A DNA stretch of 64,000 nt from Eretmocerus hayati. Taxonomy: Eukaryota > Arthropoda > Insecta > Hymenoptera > Aphelinidae. Made by a program: the position numbers and the translations under genes. Below are positions 61,060 to 64,000 of this stretch, in pieces. The stretch spans positions 120,558,305 to 120,622,304 of the forward strand of contig CM056743.1 of the NCBI GenBank assembly GCA_029851415.1, given 5' to 3'. The notes below the pieces were generated by a model. That model ran no database searches and was not told the DNA's origin. It was given only the letters and a program-made list of their open reading frames with translations. The stretch's first letter is position 1. Every line of letters starts with the position of its first letter.

Positions 61060-61360
61060 AAATTGATGAATACTGCAGCTGAATATTACGGTACATTTGA
61101 TCATGCGTCTAATTCTTCAAGGTAGAATTTGCAGAATTTTTTTTTTTTTACAAAAATTTATCATCAACAAGAATCATCCAAAGTGTTATATTGCGAGCCT
61201 CCAAATAATAAATTCTCATTCATCATCCTCGAAAATTGAGGAATGTATAAAGCAATGAATTTGGATAGTGATAAACCCATAACAACAATGCTGAAACACA
61301 AGCCCCCTCAGGGGCCCGATGAACATGTGCAACTTTTAGTCGAAGATCTGTAAGCAGCTC

Positions 61361-61442
61361 AGTAGTCGAGTGGTACGCGCTCCGCCTGCGACGCAGGAGG
61401 TCAGGGTTCAGATCCCGTCATGGAAATTTTTTTTTTCTCACC
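61361..61442 (+). tRNA. tRNA-like Pol III unit (pseudo-tRNA), copy 1
   Basis: A box TAGTCGAGTGG (61373-61383), a CTCCGCCTGCGACGCAGGAG anticodon-arm region, B box GGTTCAGATCC (61405-61415), and about 10 T as terminator at 61427-61437. The acceptor ends do not pair and the T stem has only three good pairs, so a charged tRNA is unlikely. More like a SINE head or pseudogene. Confidence 0.5.
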
Positions 61443-61881
61443 TTAATTTTTTTTTTTCCTTGCATGTTTCAAATCACTTTCAATTTTTCTACCTCTTTTT
61501 CAATAACGTTTTTCATTGTTAATAAAAAATTTTAACAAAAGTTGAAAATTTATAATTTTTATGATAAAATTAATATTTATTACAGATAAATATTGTTGTA
61601 AGTTCTACTAGGCGTTTCATTCCCCATGCATGGAGTGATTGTTGGAATTTTTTTCATTTCCCAAATGCAAATCTAAAAAAAATTTATCTTGAAAATTTCA
61701 TTGTATGCTTCCCAACAGTGAATTTCGGCTTATCGTCCTCGAGAATTGACGATGGTATAAATGCGATAAATTGGGATGCAGTACTTACTGGTGGTATGGT
61801 GATAAGCCCGTAATAAAGATATTTAAACCCAAGCCCCCGCAGGGGGCCCGAGAACATGTGTGACGTTTAGTCTATCACTCG

Positions 61882-61968
61882 TAATTAGCTAAGTGGTCGA
61901 GTGGTACGCGCTCCGACTGTGACGCGGGAGGCTGGGGTTCGAATCCCGCAAGGGACCTTTTTTTTTCT
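61882..61968 (+). tRNA. tRNA-like Pol III unit (pseudo-tRNA), copy 2
   Basis: A box TGGTCGAGTGG (61894-61904), B box GGTTCGAATCC (61936-61946, a perfect consensus) and a run of 9 T at about 61958-61966. The CGCTCC block is shared with copy 1. The acceptor stem again does not close. Some pairing in the anticodon arm remains (CTCC/GGAG). Confidence 0.5.
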
Positions 61969-62117
61969 CATCTGAATTTTTTTCCCTTTGCATGTTTCAA
62001 ATCTCTTTCAGATTTTTTTACTCTTTTTCAATAACGTTTATCAATATTAATAAAAATGTTAACAAAAGAAGAGAGTTTCTAATTTCAATTACAAAGTTGA
62101 TATTTATTACAGATAAA

Positions 62118-63186
62118 TAGGGGAGAGTGGGGCGAATTAGGACAGGTTTTGCAGTGGGGCTATCTGGCGATACTTGGGGATAGGCGCGCTACGGGACTTC
62201 AAGTTCAACTATTGAATATATTGTAAAAAAATTTTCAGACCTCCAGGTCACTGCTTTCATAATTTTTTTTGAAGTTTGAGTAAAAAAATCTGTCCTAATT
62301 CGCCCCGCGTTTGGGGGCACTTTAGGACAGTTTTGGGGGCAAATTAGGACAGCCTTTGAAGATCGAGGTATAATGCAATATTCCTCAACTATTAGAGTCG
62401 AGTTTATTAGAACGACGGACTCTCCAAGATATCGGTAAGGGTCAATGAAATCTAGCGCCAGGGACTTGGATTCACCCTGGAATTACTCAAACGAGATCAC
62501 TTGTTTGGAGCAGCTCTTTTTTGCTCCTAAATAGTGGCATCCAAAAAGTTTGTTGAAAACTCTCTTACAGCTGATAGAGACCCCCACGCCGGTGCAAAAA
62601 GTTGTACAAGTATACCTGCCACTATCAAGCAAATTACTTCTAGAACCGTTGAGCATCCCTAATTTGCTGATTTCGAAAATTAAAAACTTATACCTCGAGT
62701 GTTCAAAGTTAACCCGTCTGTTCAAAGTAACCCCGGTTCACGGTACGCGATTTGCTCAGTGATATTTTAGCTATGCAAACACGAAAAGTGGAGAAATCAC
62801 TGGCTATTTCCTGGGAAATGCAGAAATTATCCGGGGTCCATGCAAACAATTATTTTCCTCATATTTTGATATAACAAACGTAAAAAAAATATGCGGGAAG
62901 GTAAACGAGCGCCCATTGCTGAGATCGGCATATGAAGACAAGTTGGGTACAGAGGCAAGTTGGATACATACTTACCTTACAAACGCAGGCAAAACATCAT
63001 GTGTTTTGGACATTTGACTCACTGGTTGCTTCGAGCGCTTCAGGGACAGCGTGTCCTTGTGGAAGAAAGTGGCTAAACTTGGTACAAGAGGAACGATAAG
63101 CGCTACATCCAATAATTGTTAGCAACAAGAATTATGAAAAATTGGGGCGTGGCCTACATAAACAATAAAAACATGCATTTTTTTAG
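62118..63186. other. Repeat remnant with GGGGCGAATTAGGACA motifs; otherwise no gene
   Basis: A perfect 16-bp inverted pair, GGGGCGAATTAGGACA (62129-62144) and TGTCCTAATTCGCCCC (62291-62306), is followed by two direct variants, GGGGGCACTTTAGGACAG and GGGGGCAAATTAGGACAG (62314-62354). The start GGGGAGAGTGGGGC at 62120 is a common style of MITE end. The rest of the stretch holds nothing interpretable. Confidence 0.5.
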
Positions 63187-63750
63187 AGAGTGCCTGAATT
63201 GGTTCAAAAGGTCACACATGGTTGCCTTTTTCCACACAAATTCGATGTTAACCGAAGACCAATTCCACTTTGATGTCGCTCTGAAGCGATCATACCTGCA
63301 CCCAAAAGGCTACCCGCAGTTCATTCTGAAAACTGCGTTAGAAGGTACTATCTATGAGGCTACTTTATCTTTCGCACAATTCGGCCCACGGACACTTATC
63401 GCATTCAATCCAGATACAGTAAAGCACAGTTAAATTTGCCAAAATTCTGGAGGAACACCTGAAGTCATTCTTTTAGGTACGTATTTAAGAAACCACATGA
63501 CAATATTTATTGAAATTCATATTTTTTGAACGTATTTTCAATATTTTGCATCAATTGCAGCGGGAATACTCAATGGCAAACTTTTGAACCGTGACGAATT
63601 CTTGGAAAGGGGATAATTGGATCTAGTTACTGCCCAAGCTGATCTTGTCCAAGTATTACGCACCGCAGCTGGAGGAAATGTGAATAAACAGTAAACGCAT
63701 TATCAATCCACTTTGGTTACCCGATTAAAGCAGATACAGTCCCCACCATA
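63187..63750 (+). pseudogene. mRpL10: mRpL10-like pseudogene, intron retained, three in-frame TAA codons
   Basis: Similar in layout to mitochondrial ribosomal protein L10 (uL10m), a large-subunit stalk-base protein. Exon a (63187-63476) reads RECLNWFKRSHMVAFFHTNS and on through GPRTLIAFNPDTVK, a pattern typical of the L10 core. Donor AG|GTACGT is at 63477, the intron runs to AATTGCAG at 63560, and exon b (from 63561) continues in phase through AGILNGKLLNRDEFLE and LDLVTAQADLVQVLRTAAGG, ending THYQSTLVTRLKQ. TAA codons interrupt the frame at 63431-63433, 63614-63616 and 63692-63694 while the frame itself is kept. An intron shows this is a duplicated, not processed, copy. The N-terminal exon was not found. 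No protein is expected. Confidence 0.7.
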
Positions 63751-64000
63751 AATAATGGAACACGTAGGGTCTCACTCAAACAGTGATTTTTCCAATTTAA
63801 TTGGTCGTACGGGAATTCTGAGAAAAGGGTTCTGAAGAGCACGAAAAAATCTATCAACTCATGGGTTTTGATAATTTTTCACGTGCTTTTCAAGTACCCG
63901 TACACGTGATTGAAAATCGGAAGAAATTCTCCTTCAATCAATCACCTACAATTCTGACGGGAGTGATCCGATCACGAAAATACTCACAGGATCTTGTAGG
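63751..64000. other. Right edge of the window, no gene seen
   Basis: Contains CACTCAAACAGTGATTTTTCC-type AT-rich DNA and no interpretable feature. Confidence 0.4.

Larger units (their letters stand above)
61060..62117. repeat. ~530-bp tandem duplication, two units with tRNA-like sequences
   Basis: Units about 61060-61590 and 61591-62117. Both contain in order CCTCGA(A/G)AATTGA, GTATAAA, a palindromic AGCCCCC(T/G)CAGGGGGCCCGA, the tRNA-like core, a T-run, GCATGTTTCAAATC, TTCAATAACGTTT and end TATTTATTACAGATAAATA. The period measured from B box to B box is 531 bp. Divergence is roughly 25%, so the duplication is not recent. Confidence 0.8.

Noticed and set aside
61361..61442. True tRNA gene
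   Set aside because: A and B boxes are present, but acceptor stem and most of the T stem do not pair; listed as tRNA-like only.
1..64000. CRISPR array, operon or phage-like system
   Set aside because: The window is spliced eukaryotic DNA with retrotransposons; no direct-repeat/spacer array was seen.

Overview
The window is eukaryotic and almost certainly from an insect. Genes are split by GT-AG introns, one gene is a clear Hr39/FTZ-F1-type nuclear receptor, and the rest is AT-rich DNA dominated by arthropod-type transposons (BEL/Pao, piggyBac-like, Tc1/mariner-like and foldback elements, tRNA-derived SINE-like sequences). The order cannot be settled from sequence alone. There are no CRISPR arrays, operons or other prokaryotic features.

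Layout. 1-3428: 5' part of a decayed BEL/Pao retrotransposon on the minus strand (gag, zinc knuckles, protease, start of reverse transcriptase, probable LTR). 3429-38394: about 35 kb with no recognisable cellular gene. It is filled with inverted-repeat elements (8786-12290 with a nested element at 8936-9859; 12844-13167; 15701-17493; 18963-19389; 19704-20053; two copies of one MITE at 20799-21152 and 21319-21590; 24493-25447; 25562-25697; 30081-30311; 33594-34613; a composite at 33100-37540; 37955-38335), tandem duplications (4308-4845, 7887-8247), a SINE-like element (27281-27462) and microsatellites. 38395-38781: four consecutive short hairpins. 38850-48963: the Hr39 gene on the plus strand, seven coding exons, about 951 codons, with transposon remnants in its introns (a deleted piggyBac at about 40927-41729 and others). 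48964-54700: Hr39 3' flank, including a TTAA-flanked element. 54728-55165: another foldback. 56118-56885: last exon of a HAUS1-like augmin subunit gene on the plus strand. 57326-60425: a PRCC-like gene on the minus strand, three exons, tail to tail with HAUS1. 61060-62117: a roughly 530-bp tandem duplication, each copy carrying a tRNA-like Pol III unit. 63187-63750: a broken mRpL10-like gene that keeps an intron but has three in-frame TAA codons.

Biology. The three intact-looking genes have separate jobs: hormone-receptor transcription (Hr39), mitotic spindle microtubule nucleation (HAUS1) and a nuclear, splicing-associated protein (PRCC). No common pathway is implied. The most striking feature is the number and length of near-palindromic foldback elements, some long enough to make hairpin RNA precursors if transcribed. 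Splice sites were assigned by hand from GT/AG consensus, reading phase and family similarity recalled from knowledge. No alignment or database search was run.
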